From: Hahella sp. HN01
Lineage (GTDB): Bacteria; Pseudomonadota; Gammaproteobacteria; Pseudomonadales; Oleiphilaceae
Reading direction: 5' to 3'
NCBI RefSeq assembly: GCF_018986435.1
Contig: NZ_JAHMIN010000001.1
Coordinates: 433,021 to 497,020 of the forward strand
DNA: 64,000 nucleotides
Numbering within the stretch: position 1 is the stretch's first letter; each line of letters starts with the position of its first letter. Below, piece after piece: positions 8,901 to 17,091 of this stretch. The notes under the pieces were generated by a model. The model saw only the letters and a program-made list of their open reading frames with translations, made no database searches and was not told the DNA's origin. The position numbers and the translations under genes are program-made.

Positions 8901-9653
8901 ATGCTCCGTTTGTGTGCTTTATTGATACTGCTCTTCCCTCACGCCGTTTGGGCTGAAACGGTGCTCGCGTTTACGCGTCTGGTCCCCTATCACTACAACG
9001 AAAATAACGCTCCCCGAGGCATCAGCGTGGCGCTGGTGGAAGAGGCCTTCAGGCGTATGGATGAACCGGTGAAGTTGATCGAGCTGCCCTGGAGCCGGGC
9101 GCTGCGTTATCTGGAGAACGGCGAAGTGGACGGCGTGTTTGAGTTGTTGAAAACGCCGGTGCGGGAGACCTATGCAGATTACTCATCGCTGGTGTTGATG
9201 ATGGAGAATGTCTCACTGTTCGTGCCGGAGAACAGTCCTATTCAGTTCGATGGCGACCTGCAGCAACTGGCCCAGTTTCGCTTTGGCGGCCTGCAGGATT
9301 TCAGCTACGGCGAAAAATTCGACGCCTTTCGCAGCATGGAGCTGAACACAGACTTCGTCACCGCCGTGAGTCTGAACGATCTGTTTTTACGCCTGATCAA
9401 TGACAACCTGGATATCATCGTCGGCGATCAACGCGGCGTTCTGTTGGAGTACCGGCGTCTGCAGGGCCAAAAAGTGCGTTCTTTACCACAGATCAAACGC
9501 CTGCAGCCGAATGTGGAGGAAACGCCAAGTTACATCGCTTTCTCCAAGAAGTCCCAACGCGCCAATCTACGCAAGCGCTTCGATCAGGCGCTGGCGAATA
9601 TGATTGCGGAAGGTGTGTATTCGAAAATCGTCGAGAATTGGGCGGACTACTGA
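8901..9653 (+). CDS. Periplasmic solute-binding protein (family 3-like)
   Basis: A 250-residue protein with signal peptide MLRLCALLILLFPHAVWA and a type II periplasmic-binding fold. It opens with ETVLAFTRLVPYHYNENNAPRGISVALVEEAF, the usual first strand and ligand loop, has 'LPWSRALRYLENGEVDG' in lobe 1, and a final helix with EGVYSKIVENW. Such proteins bind amino acids or similar small solutes, for an ABC transporter or as a stand-alone sensor. No transporter gene is adjacent. Strong ribosome site (CCGGAGG) 6 bases before ATG. Confidence 0.85.
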   Translation: MLRLCALLILLFPHAVWAETVLAFTRLVPYHYNENNAPRGISVALVEEAFRRMDEPVKLIELPWSRALRYLENGEVDGVFELLKTPVRETYADYSSLVLMMENVSLFVPENSPIQFDGDLQQLAQFRFGGLQDFSYGEKFDAFRSMELNTDFVTAVSLNDLFLRLINDNLDIIVGDQRGVLLEYRRLQGQKVRSLPQIKRLQPNVEETPSYIAFSKKSQRANLRKRFDQALANMIAEGVYSKIVENWADY

Positions 9654-9664
9654 GCGTAGTCCGC
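9642..9664. terminator. Hairpin between convergent genes
   Basis: A perfect 9-bp inverted repeat (GCGGACTAC / GTAGTCCGC, loop TGAGC) includes the stop codon of the solute-binding gene and faces the end of arcC. It lacks a U-run on either side, so it is at best a weak or factor-assisted bidirectional terminator. Confidence 0.4.
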
Positions 9665-9681
9665 GCGAAGTCAGGCAAACC

Positions 9682-10617
9682 TTAAGCTACTTCCAACGAC
9701 CCAGGCGCGAATTGCGTACTGATGCGGGTGCCCGCCTCCCCTGCAATCATGGCTTCAATATCCCGCAACGAACCAATCACTGCGGGCTTACCGGTAGTAC
9801 GGGCGAACTCGCAGGCGGACTGCACCTTCGGCCCCATGGAGCCGGCAGGAAACGCGTCCGACTGCAACGCGTCCGGGTGCGCTTTCGTAACCAGACGGGA
9901 GTCCGGCGTTCCCCAGTCTTGATACACCGCGTCCACGTCAGTGGCGATAATCAAAAGATCCGCATCCAGTTGCTGCGCCAGCAAAGAGGAGCACAGGTCT
10001 TTGTCGATCACGGCTTCGACGCCCTGCAACTTGCCGTCGCGGTTATACAGTGTAGGAATGCCGCCGCCACCTGCGCAGATGACTACCGTGTTTTTCTCCA
10101 GCAGCCACTGAATGGGCCGGATCTCAAAGATACGGCGCGGCCGCGGACTGGGGACGACGCGGCGGAATTTGTCGCCGTCGCGGGCGATGCGCCATCCTTT
10201 CTCAGAAGCCAACGCCTCGGCTTCCGCCTCTTCGTAGACAGGCCCGATAGGCTTGGTTGGATGCTGGAAAGCTGGGTCATTCGGGTCCACTTCCACTTGG
10301 GTGAGCACGGTAGCCAGCGGCGCATCCGCAGGCAGCAGATTGCCTAGCTCCTGTTCAATCATGTACCCGATCATGCCTTCGGTTTCCGCCCCCAACACAT
10401 CAAGGGGATACGGCGACACCGACGCATAGGCCGCCGCCTGCAACGCCAGCAATCCGACCTGCGGACCGTTGCCGTGAGCAATCACCATTTCATTACCCGG
10501 CGCTACGGCGGCCAGACGCTCTGCGGCCAGGCGCACATTGATGCGCTGATTGTCCGCCGTCAGGGGCTCCCCCCGTCGCAGCAGGGCGTTGCCGCCCAGA
10601 GCCACTACTATCCTCAT
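9682..10617 (-). CDS. arcC: Carbamate kinase
   Basis: Last enzyme of the arginine deiminase pathway: carbamoyl phosphate + ADP gives ATP + NH3 + CO2, cytoplasmic. The 311 residues match the family length of about 310. It starts [13 protein letters not shown] (phosphate-binding glycine motif) and has [14 protein letters not shown] and the [11 protein letters not shown] segment typical of the amino acid kinase fold. It lies 15 bases after arcB with GGGAGG before the ATG, and is the last gene of arcDABC. No changes in key residues were noticed. Confidence 0.96.
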   Translation of the reverse strand: MRIVVALGGNALLRRGEPLTADNQRINVRLAAERLAAVAPGNEMVIAHGNGPQVGLLALQAAAYASVSPYPLDVLGAETEGMIGYMIEQELGNLLPADAPLATVLTQVEVDPNDPAFQHPTKPIGPVYEEAEAEALASEKGWRIARDGDKFRRVVPSPRPRRIFEIRPIQWLLEKNTVVICAGGGGIPTLYNRDGKLQGVEAVIDKDLCSSLLAQQLDADLLIIATDVDAVYQDWGTPDSRLVTKAHPDALQSDAFPAGSMGPKVQSACEFARTTGKPAVIGSLRDIEAMIAGEAGTRISTQFAPGSLEVA

Positions 10618-10632
10618 CGCCGCGCCTCCCGA

Positions 10633-11640
10633 TCAGATATCCGCCAAGGTAGAGACCAGCACCGCCTTGATGGTGTGCATCCGGTTTTCCGCCTGATCAA
10701 ACACGATAGATGCTTCCGATTCGAACACATCGTCTGTCACTTCCACGCCATTGTGCAGGCCATACTGTTCGAATATCTGCGCGCCGATCTTGGTTTCCGA
10801 GTTATGGATGGCGGGCAGGCAGTGCATGAACTTCACCCGGGGATTATTGGCCGACGCCAACAGCGCGGCATTCACCTGGAACGGCAACAGCATATTGATA
10901 CGCTCGCCCCACCTTTCCGGCGCTTCGCCCATGGACACCCATACGTCAGTGTGAATGAAATCCACGCCGCGAACGGCTTCCCTTGGCTTATCGGTCAACG
11001 TCATACGGGCGCCGGTGCGGGCGGCGATCTCCCGGCATTGTTCGATCAATTCATCCTTGGGCCATAACTCGCGGGGAGCGCCCAGGCGCACGTCCATACC
11101 GAGCTGACAGCCGATGATCAACAGGGAGTTGCCCATGTTGTTGCGGGCGTCGCCGACATAGGCGTAGGAAATGTCATGCAGCGGCTTGTCGCTGAACTCA
11201 CGCATGGTCATGACGTCCGCCAACATCTGCGTGGGATGGTATTCATCGGTCAAACCGTTATAGACCGGCACGCCGGCGTACTGCGACAGCTCCTCCACAA
11301 TATGCTGATGGAAGCCGCGGTATTCGATGGCGTCATACATACGCCCCAACACCCGCGCCGTATCTTTCATGGTTTCCTTGTGCCCGATCTGCGATCCGGT
11401 CGGGTCGATATAGGTCACATGCGCGCCTTGATCATAGGCCGCCACTTCAAAAGCGCAGCGGGTGCGCGTGGAGGTCTTCTCAAAAATCAGCGCAATATTT
11501 TTGCCTTTGAGATGCTGACGCTCGGTGCCTGTATATTTGGCCCGCTTCAGGTCTCTGGCCAGATCCAGCAGAAATCGCAGTTGCTGGGGAGTGAAGTCCA
11601 GCATACTGAGAAGGCTGCGGTTGTGAAGGTTGCGCGACAT
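10633..11640 (-). CDS. arcB: Catabolic ornithine carbamoyltransferase
   Basis: 335 residues. In this context it runs the phosphorolysis of citrulline to ornithine and carbamoyl phosphate. Carbamoyl-phosphate-binding motif FEKTSTRTR (about residue 55), the substrate loop MHCLPAIHN (about residue 273) and an ornithine-binding region [11 protein letters not shown] are all present. It sits between arcA (33-base gap) and arcC, which marks it as the catabolic enzyme rather than biosynthetic ArgF. Strong GGAG site before ATG. Confidence 0.96.
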   Translation of the reverse strand: MSRNLHNRSLLSMLDFTPQQLRFLLDLARDLKRAKYTGTERQHLKGKNIALIFEKTSTRTRCAFEVAAYDQGAHVTYIDPTGSQIGHKETMKDTARVLGRMYDAIEYRGFHQHIVEELSQYAGVPVYNGLTDEYHPTQMLADVMTMREFSDKPLHDISYAYVGDARNNMGNSLLIIGCQLGMDVRLGAPRELWPKDELIEQCREIAARTGARMTLTDKPREAVRGVDFIHTDVWVSMGEAPERWGERINMLLPFQVNAALLASANNPRVKFMHCLPAIHNSETKIGAQIFEQYGLHNGVEVTDDVFESEASIVFDQAENRMHTIKAVLVSTLADI

Positions 11641-11673
11641 AAGAAATCTCCTTGTTACCTAAATAATTAACGC

Positions 11674-12924
11674 CTAAACCGGATCGCGAATAATGGGGCA
11701 AGTCATGCAATGCCCGCCGCCTCTGCCACGTCCCAGTTCGCCGGCGGTAATAGTGATGACCTCCACGCCGGCTTTACGCAGCAGGGTATTGGTGTATGTG
11801 TTGCAGTCATAGGCGATGACCACGCCGGGCTCCAGCGCCACGACGTTATTGCCGTCATCCCATTGCTCCCGCTCTTGTTCATAGCTGTCGCCGCCGGTCT
11901 GTACCGTGCGCAGCCTGGGCAAGCCAAGCGCTTCTCCGACCACCTCTACAAAAGGGGCTTTTTCCGGACGAATATCCAGACGTCCATCCGCGCCGTTATC
12001 GCCGGGACGAATAGAGAAAGTTTCGATTCGGTTGACCACCTCTGGAAACACCGTCACCAGATCGCGGTCGCAGAAAGTGAAAACCGTGTCCAGGTGCATC
12101 GCGGAGCGCAGTTTCGGCAGGCCGGCGACAATGACTCTCTCCGCAGCGCCATGGCGAAACAGTGACTGCGCCACCAACGCAATCGCTTGTCGGGAGGTGC
12201 GCTCGCCCATGCCGATCAACACGACGCCATTGCCTACAGGCATGACGTCGCCCCCTTCCAGCGTAGCTGCGCCGTGATCTTTTTCAGGATCGCCCCACCA
12301 GACTTTAAAATCCGCTCCCGCGAAATCCGGGTGGAACTGGTAAATGGACGCCGCCAGCAGCGTTTCCTGTCTGCGCGCGGGCCAATACATGGGATTCAGC
12401 GTCACGCCGCCATAGATCCAGCAACTGGTGTCGCGGGTGAATATCGAGTTGGGCAACGGTGGAATGACAAACCCGGAACGTCCCATGAACTCACGGAACA
12501 AAGCCATTTCCCTGCTATCGAAGTCTTCCGGCAGATCGCCGCCGACCACGCCGCCCAGCAACAGCTCCGCCAGATTCGCGTCCGGCAGTTCGCCCATCCA
12601 GGCGCGCACGTCGTCCGCTAACCCAACGCCCACGTGTTCGTCGGTGATTTTGCGATCCAAAAGCCACTGACGGGCTTCCGGCAACGCCATGGTCTGCGCC
12701 AGCAAGTCATGCATGTCCACGACATCCACGCCACGATCCTGCATCTTGCTGACGAAGTCGTAGTGATCCCGCTTCGCCTGCTGCACCCAGATCACATCAT
12801 CGAATAGCAGCTCTTCGCAATTCCCCGGCGTAAGACGCAGATGCGCCAGCCCCGGACGACATACCATCACTTTGCGTAGCTTGCCCACTTCCGAAAATAC
12901 GCCCAGGCGCGTTGCAGCAGTCAT
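11674..12924 (-). CDS. arcA: Arginine deiminase
   Basis: 416 residues, the same size as Pseudomonas ArcA. Converts arginine to citrulline and ammonia. The catalytic Cys lies in the C-terminal motif [16 protein letters not shown], and the guanidino-binding acids and His lie in [27 protein letters not shown] and [10 protein letters not shown]. It begins with [20 protein letters not shown]. It is 60 bases downstream of arcD and 33 upstream of arcB. Confidence 0.97.
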   Translation of the reverse strand: MTAATRLGVFSEVGKLRKVMVCRPGLAHLRLTPGNCEELLFDDVIWVQQAKRDHYDFVSKMQDRGVDVVDMHDLLAQTMALPEARQWLLDRKITDEHVGVGLADDVRAWMGELPDANLAELLLGGVVGGDLPEDFDSREMALFREFMGRSGFVIPPLPNSIFTRDTSCWIYGGVTLNPMYWPARRQETLLAASIYQFHPDFAGADFKVWWGDPEKDHGAATLEGGDVMPVGNGVVLIGMGERTSRQAIALVAQSLFRHGAAERVIVAGLPKLRSAMHLDTVFTFCDRDLVTVFPEVVNRIETFSIRPGDNGADGRLDIRPEKAPFVEVVGEALGLPRLRTVQTGGDSYEQEREQWDDGNNVVALEPGVVIAYDCNTYTNTLLRKAGVEVITITAGELGRGRGGGHCMTCPIIRDPV

Positions 12925-12984
12925 AGCCTATCCTTCCTTTGCTTACCTATTGATTTGAAAAGGCGAACTCTATTGATCACGCCG

Positions 12985-14421
12985 CTACAGCGACAGATAT
13001 CCCATATACAGCCCAGCTATTCCCGCCAGAGCCGCCATAATTAAGACAACCAGCACTCCGGTTTCAAGCGGAGTAAATACGCGTTCGCCCTGTTCTCTCC
13101 TCGCAATGGCGAAAACCACCGCGCCCGGCGCATAAAGAATCGAGCTAAGCAGCAGGTATTTCACGCCGCCTGCGTACACCAGCCACAGGCTGTACAGCAC
13201 GGCGACCAGTGCGATGGCGAAATCTTTTCCGCGCACGCGGTCATTGTCGCCGTAGGTTTCCCCCCGCAGACACAGCATCAAGGCATAAAACGCCGTCCAG
13301 AAATAAGGCAGCAGAATCATGGAGGAACCCAGGTACAGCAGATCCAGATAGGTGCCTGACGAAAACAGGGTGATGATGAGAAACACCTGGATCAAAGTGT
13401 TGCTAAGCCACAGCGCGCCCCGCGGCGAACCGCGAGAATTGGTGCGCGCCAACGCCTTCGGCATAGCGCCGTCTTTCGCCGCGACGCACAGAATCTCCGC
13501 GCTCAGCATCGTCCAGCTCAGCAGAGCGCCGCACAGTGAAATGATCAGCCCCACATTGATCAGCTTGGAACCCCAGGCGCCGACCACCACTTCCAGCACG
13601 CCCGCCATGGAGGGGTTCTTCAGCCCCGCCAATTCAGCGCGGCTGAGCACGCCCATGGACAGCACGTTGACCATCACCAGCAGAGCGAGCACGCCAATAA
13701 AGCCAAGCACCGTCGCCTTGCCAACATCGGAGCGATTCTGCGCGCGGGACGAGTAAACGCTGGCCCCTTCAATACCGATGAACACCCACACCGTCACCAG
13801 CATCATGTTGCGCACCTGATCCAGTACAGACCCTAATGCCTGCTCCTCGACGCCCCAGATATCAATGCTGAACAAATCCGCCTTGAACCCAACAAACGCC
13901 AAAACGACGAACATAATCAAAGGCACAATTTTGGCGACAGTAGTGATAATGTTGATAAAAGCGGCTTGGCGCACGCCGGAGAGCACCATGGCGTGCACCA
14001 TCCAGAGCAGTACGGACGCGCAGATCACTGCCGCGGGCGTATTGCCCTCGCCGAAAACAGGAAAGAAAAAGCCTAAAGAGCTGAACAGCAACACAAAATA
14101 ACTGACGTTGCCAATCCAGGCGCAAATCCAGTATCCCCAGGCGGAGTTGAATCCCATATAAGCGCCGAAGCCCGCCTTCGCGTAGGCGTAAACTCCAGCG
14201 TCCAGTTCCGGTTTACGTCGCGACAGCGTCTGAAACACAAACGCCAACGCCAGCATACCGACGCCGGTCACCAACCAACCCAACAGCACAGCTCCGGCTC
14301 CGGCGCTCGTTGCGATGTTCTGCGGCAGCGAGAAAATCCCTCCGCCGATCATCGAACCCACCACCAACGCGATCAACGCGCCAAGCCTCAGCCGTTGCGG
14401 CTGCTTATCCGACACAGTCAT
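12985..14421 (-). CDS. arcD: Arginine/ornithine antiporter
   Basis: An APC-superfamily exchanger bringing in arginine and exporting ornithine for the deiminase pathway. About 478 residues and 12-13 hydrophobic helices; the first carries GALIALVVGSMIGGGIFSLP, the unwound-helix substrate motif. The start at 14421 (MTVSDKQPQ) follows a very strong GAGGGGGAGGGG site. An in-frame GTG at 14478 was rejected because it would lie in the expected promoter. First gene of arcDABC, the order known in Pseudomonas. Likely induced in low oxygen through the box at 14503. Confidence 0.95.
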   Translation of the reverse strand: MTVSDKQPQRLRLGALIALVVGSMIGGGIFSLPQNIATSAGAGAVLLGWLVTGVGMLALAFVFQTLSRRKPELDAGVYAYAKAGFGAYMGFNSAWGYWICAWIGNVSYFVLLFSSLGFFFPVFGEGNTPAAVICASVLLWMVHAMVLSGVRQAAFINIITTVAKIVPLIMFVVLAFVGFKADLFSIDIWGVEEQALGSVLDQVRNMMLVTVWVFIGIEGASVYSSRAQNRSDVGKATVLGFIGVLALLVMVNVLSMGVLSRAELAGLKNPSMAGVLEVVVGAWGSKLINVGLIISLCGALLSWTMLSAEILCVAAKDGAMPKALARTNSRGSPRGALWLSNTLIQVFLIITLFSSGTYLDLLYLGSSMILLPYFWTAFYALMLCLRGETYGDNDRVRGKDFAIALVAVLYSLWLVYAGGVKYLLLSSILYAPGAVVFAIARREQGERVFTPLETGVLVVLIMAALAGIAGLYMGYLSL

Positions 14422-14502
14422 TAACCCCTCCCCCTCACGGGCATTAACTTCGCCAAGTGTGGCGACACCAATAGACACAAACCAGCATGACCCGCCGGCA
14501 AA

Positions 14503-14516
14503 TTGAGGCAGATCAT
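14503..14516 (-). promoter_or_regulatory. Anr/FNR-like box upstream of arcD
   Basis: TTGAGGCAGATCAT matches the TTGAT-N4-ATCAA consensus at 8 of 10 positions. It is centred about 88 bases before the arcD ATG. A -10-like element (TCTATT on the minus strand, 14475-14470) would put the start of transcription about 46 bases from the box centre, close to a class II activator position. Anr control of arcDABC is established in Pseudomonas; here it is inferred. Confidence 0.55.
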
Positions 14517-14579
14517 ACGGATTTCGGAAACCCGATACAAAAACTCTATAAAATCAGATAAATGGGGTATTTTTTATAC

Positions 14580-14608
14580 AAAAAAGCCCGTCACGGAAGG
14601 TGACGGGC
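14580..14608 (-). terminator. Rho-independent terminator of the CsbD-like gene
   Basis: GCCCGTCAC, loop of 5, GTGACGGGC, followed on the minus strand by six T. It closes the leftward CsbD-like gene and isolates it from the arcD promoter just downstream. Confidence 0.85.
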
Positions 14609-14669
14609 AAACATGTCTGAGGGAGCCGCGCAGGTGCGCGGCCACAACCGGGGGGCTGGGGGACGCCGG

Positions 14670-14867
14670 TTATAACTTCTTGGCGAAGTCGTCAACTTCA
14701 CGTTCGGCCTGGTCTTTCGCCATGCCGTAACGCTCTTGAATGCGGCCGGAAAGCTCGGTGCGACGGCCACGAATTACGTCGAGATCGTCATCCGTCAACT
14801 TGCCCCACTTCTGCTGGGCTTTACCTTTAAACTGATCCCATTTGCCTTCAATTTGGTCCCAATTCAT
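14670..14867 (-). CDS. CsbD-family stress protein
   Basis: A 65-residue, highly hydrophilic protein starting MNWDQIEGKWDQFKGKAQQK, with the family signature KWGKLTDDDL. CsbD-like proteins accumulate in general stress responses in many bacteria; their molecular role is unknown. A long in-frame N-terminal extension is possible but was rejected because AAGGAGA lies 7 bases before the ATG at 14867. Ends before a clear terminator. Confidence 0.95.
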   Translation of the reverse strand: MNWDQIEGKWDQFKGKAQQKWGKLTDDDLDVIRGRRTELSGRIQERYGMAKDQAEREVDDFAKKL

Positions 14868-15089
14868 AGTCTTTCTCCTTAGCTGGTTCTCGAAAAGTCG
14901 CTTTGCGAATATCGCTGCAAAGCTCTCATTCCTACTACAGCAGAAAGCGGGCCAACTCAATTTAAGCCATTGATTTAAATGAAAACAAACCAAAATAAGA
15001 ATAAAAAATAAGCGCAAATATTCAGTGCAGAAAAGGCGCTTTCTACAAAGCTGTTGTAAAAAATACGCCGGAAGTTCAGAGAGGCGAAA

Positions 15090-15593
15090 TCAGGAAACCT
15101 CGTTGCTCTCCTGTTCGATCATTTTGGCGCAATGTTTCATCACTAGCCAGCCGCCCAGTCCACCAAGCGGCGCAATCAATGGAAGCAGTTTTACAACAAT
15201 GAGCGACCCGCCAACCATACCCAGGAGAGCGATTCCCAAGCCTGATTCAACACTTTTCAAAGCGATCACTCCCGCCACCCCAGCCAACAGACTGAAACTG
15301 GCCGCCGTCAAAAAAGAAACGACGCAGGAAGTGAGTAGTTTCACGAATGTAGACCGTTTTTTTTCCAACGGTAGATACCAATGTCCCAACAATTTCCCAT
15401 GAACATAGGCAAGCGCCATACTCCCCAGAATAATTGGCCCCCAATCAACCAGGAGCATCTTGGACGCCGGTAAAATATCTTTGCTAGATGTAAAAAGGCC
15501 ATATGCAAAAAACGGTATAAGAAACAAACCGCATAAAAAGGCATGAAACCAAGCGCTAAGCTGACGCGCTCTGGCAATAATTTGGGGAGACAC
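15090..15593 (-). CDS. Membrane protein, tandem paralogue B
   Basis: A 167-residue polytopic membrane protein with about four hydrophobic segments. The N-terminus (ARARQLSAWFHAFLCGLFL) and the middle (ALAYVHGKLLGHWYLPLEKK, then SCVVSFLTAAS) closely match the upstream gene at 15615, so the two arose by tandem duplication. It starts with GTG at 15593, supported by AAGGAG at 6 bases. Function unknown. The 21-base gap suggests one operon. Confidence 0.8.
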   Translation of the reverse strand: MSPQIIARARQLSAWFHAFLCGLFLIPFFAYGLFTSSKDILPASKMLLVDWGPIILGSMALAYVHGKLLGHWYLPLEKKRSTFVKLLTSCVVSFLTAASFSLLAGVAGVIALKSVESGLGIALLGMVGGSLIVVKLLPLIAPLGGLGGWLVMKHCAKMIEQESNEVS

Positions 15594-15614
15594 GCATACT
15601 CCTTAAGCAGAGAT

Positions 15615-16106
15615 TTAAGCGGGCTTAACCGCCTGATTTAAGTCCGCCGCCAATTTGTTAAGGCGCCGGGTCAGCGCCAAGCCTCCCAGTCCACCCATAA
15701 TCAATATCAGCGGCAGCGCGCAAAGGTATCCGGCCAATCCAGCGAATAACCCGACAGAAAGTCCATCCATCCCTTCCCATACGGATGAGATCAGACCAAT
15801 ACATGCTCCTGTGCTGATAGCCGCCAAAAAAGACACCACGCAGGAAGCACAAACAATCTCAAATGTTGGTTTTTCACCATCGACAGGTAAATACCAGTCC
15901 CCAAACTTTTTCCCATACAGGTAAGCGAACGCCATCGCTGTCAGACCATAGGGCGCGGCTTCCAGAGTGACAGTCCACAGCCGCTGATCTCCCACGCCCA
16001 TAGCTATCGCCAGCGCGAACCAGGGAGGAGACAGGCACAAACCGCACAAAAGGACATGAAACCAGGCGCTTAGTTGGCGCGCTCTGGCGACTAGGGTGGA
16101 AGACAA
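15615..16106 (-). CDS. Membrane protein, tandem paralogue A
   Basis: A 163-residue polytopic membrane protein sharing ARARQLSAWFHVLLCGLCL, AFAYLYGKKFGDWYLP and SCVVSFLAA with its neighbour at 15090. Both end with a glycine-rich hydrophobic segment (GGLGGLALTRRL) and a short charged tail. The TTG at 16106 is used as the start because GGAG lies six bases upstream. It follows the Cys-peptidase-like gene by 18 bases in the same direction. No family was recognised. Confidence 0.78.
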   Translation of the reverse strand: MSSTLVARARQLSAWFHVLLCGLCLSPPWFALAIAMGVGDQRLWTVTLEAAPYGLTAMAFAYLYGKKFGDWYLPVDGEKPTFEIVCASCVVSFLAAISTGACIGLISSVWEGMDGLSVGLFAGLAGYLCALPLILIMGGLGGLALTRRLNKLAADLNQAVKPA

Positions 16107-16124
16107 ACTTAACTCCGGTGACGG

Positions 16125-16586
16125 CTATAATTCCATGCTTTGCATCGCGTGCGAAGCATACATCGGAGGAGGTGGCGGGGTAAATTCCGACGCTGATTCC
16201 ATATAGGCGGCGAAGGTTCTATAAGGCGCTTCGAATACGCCGCTCAGGCAGCATTCGCTGGTTGCCTGCATGCCAAATTGATCGTGAAAGCGCTTATCCG
16301 CGCCGACATATATACGACCTGGCCCATCAATAAACTGGTCCCCGGTGATATCGACGATCAACGCCCCCATTTCCAACCAGGCGTGCGGCTCCTCGCCGCG
16401 CAGACCGCTGACGAAGTGCACATTGTCATAACCATGCGCCGTCAACCAGGTGCCGAGCATGTCGCTCGCCGCGCGACAGGCGCAGTAGGGAAAGCGTCCC
16501 AGATAAATGTCGCTGATTTCCCGACCATGGGCTTCAAATACGATTCTGGCTTTACAAACTTGTTCTTCTAATTTTTGTAAGTTCAT
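16125..16586 (-). CDS. Small papain/transglutaminase-like protein
   Basis: 153 residues from the ATG at 16586 (GAGG upstream). A likely Cys-His-Asp triad is visible: Cys35 or Cys37 in RFPYCACRAASDML, His68 in EEPHAWLEMG and Asp79 in LIVDITGDQF. The spacing recalls small cysteine peptidases or transglutaminase-like proteins. The C-terminal part has a Pro run (TPPPPPMYA). It heads a leftward operon with the two membrane paralogues and lies divergent from the AAA+ operon. Substrate unknown; the enzyme class is an inference from the motif. Confidence 0.7.
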   Translation of the reverse strand: MNLQKLEEQVCKARIVFEAHGREISDIYLGRFPYCACRAASDMLGTWLTAHGYDNVHFVSGLRGEEPHAWLEMGALIVDITGDQFIDGPGRIYVGADKRFHDQFGMQATSECCLSGVFEAPYRTFAAYMESASEFTPPPPPMYASHAMQSMEL

Positions 16587-17091
16587 AGGAACCTCAACAA
16601 GCGTTTGCAATAAAATCATTCTGCTTGCCACGGCTTTTCCTTTTCTTCCTTGAGCTGACGCCGACACTCTCACACTCCGCCGCCAAACTCCGGGAAAGCC
16701 ACTTCCTGTGGCCGCCTCCGTCCTGATCTGGACTCAGGACAGACGCAACACTCTATCAACATAACCCGACTTTCCCTGTCGTTCATCCCGTTTTCATGGG
16801 ATTTTGCGAAAATGCGCTCTTCGTCATATTTATTCAGGTTGCGTCGAAAAGCCGAGGGAGACAGGGCTCCCCACGGGCTGGTTCCGACGTTCACAGACAA
16901 AGAGGAGGGACTCTATTGATCTGTCGAATGAACAGCCTTGATCTCGGACAATAAAGCCTGCGTTAGGCCGGCGCCGAAAACATAACTTTTACTCTCAATT
17001 GTTTTCCCAGGCCATATTCGTAAGAATAGTCCCTTTTCCGTTCGCATCGTCCGGACAGGCACGTCTTTTCCATTGCGCAGATGTTTCAGCC
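16587..17091. other. Divergent intergenic region
   Basis: About 500 bases between the Cys-peptidase-like gene and the AAA+ operon. It must hold both promoters, but no convincing operator, RNA or terminator was recognised. Confidence 0.4.

Noticed and set aside
9642..9664. Strong terminator of arcDABC
   Set aside because: The hairpin has no U-run on the minus strand, so it is listed only as a weak candidate.
14422..14478. GTG at 14478 as the arcD start
   Set aside because: It would lie close to the predicted -10 and has no ribosome site, while GGGGGAGGGG precedes 14421.
16670..16900. ORF in the divergent gap between Cys-peptidase-like gene and AAA+ operon
   Set aside because: Low-complexity reading with no ribosome site or family resemblance.
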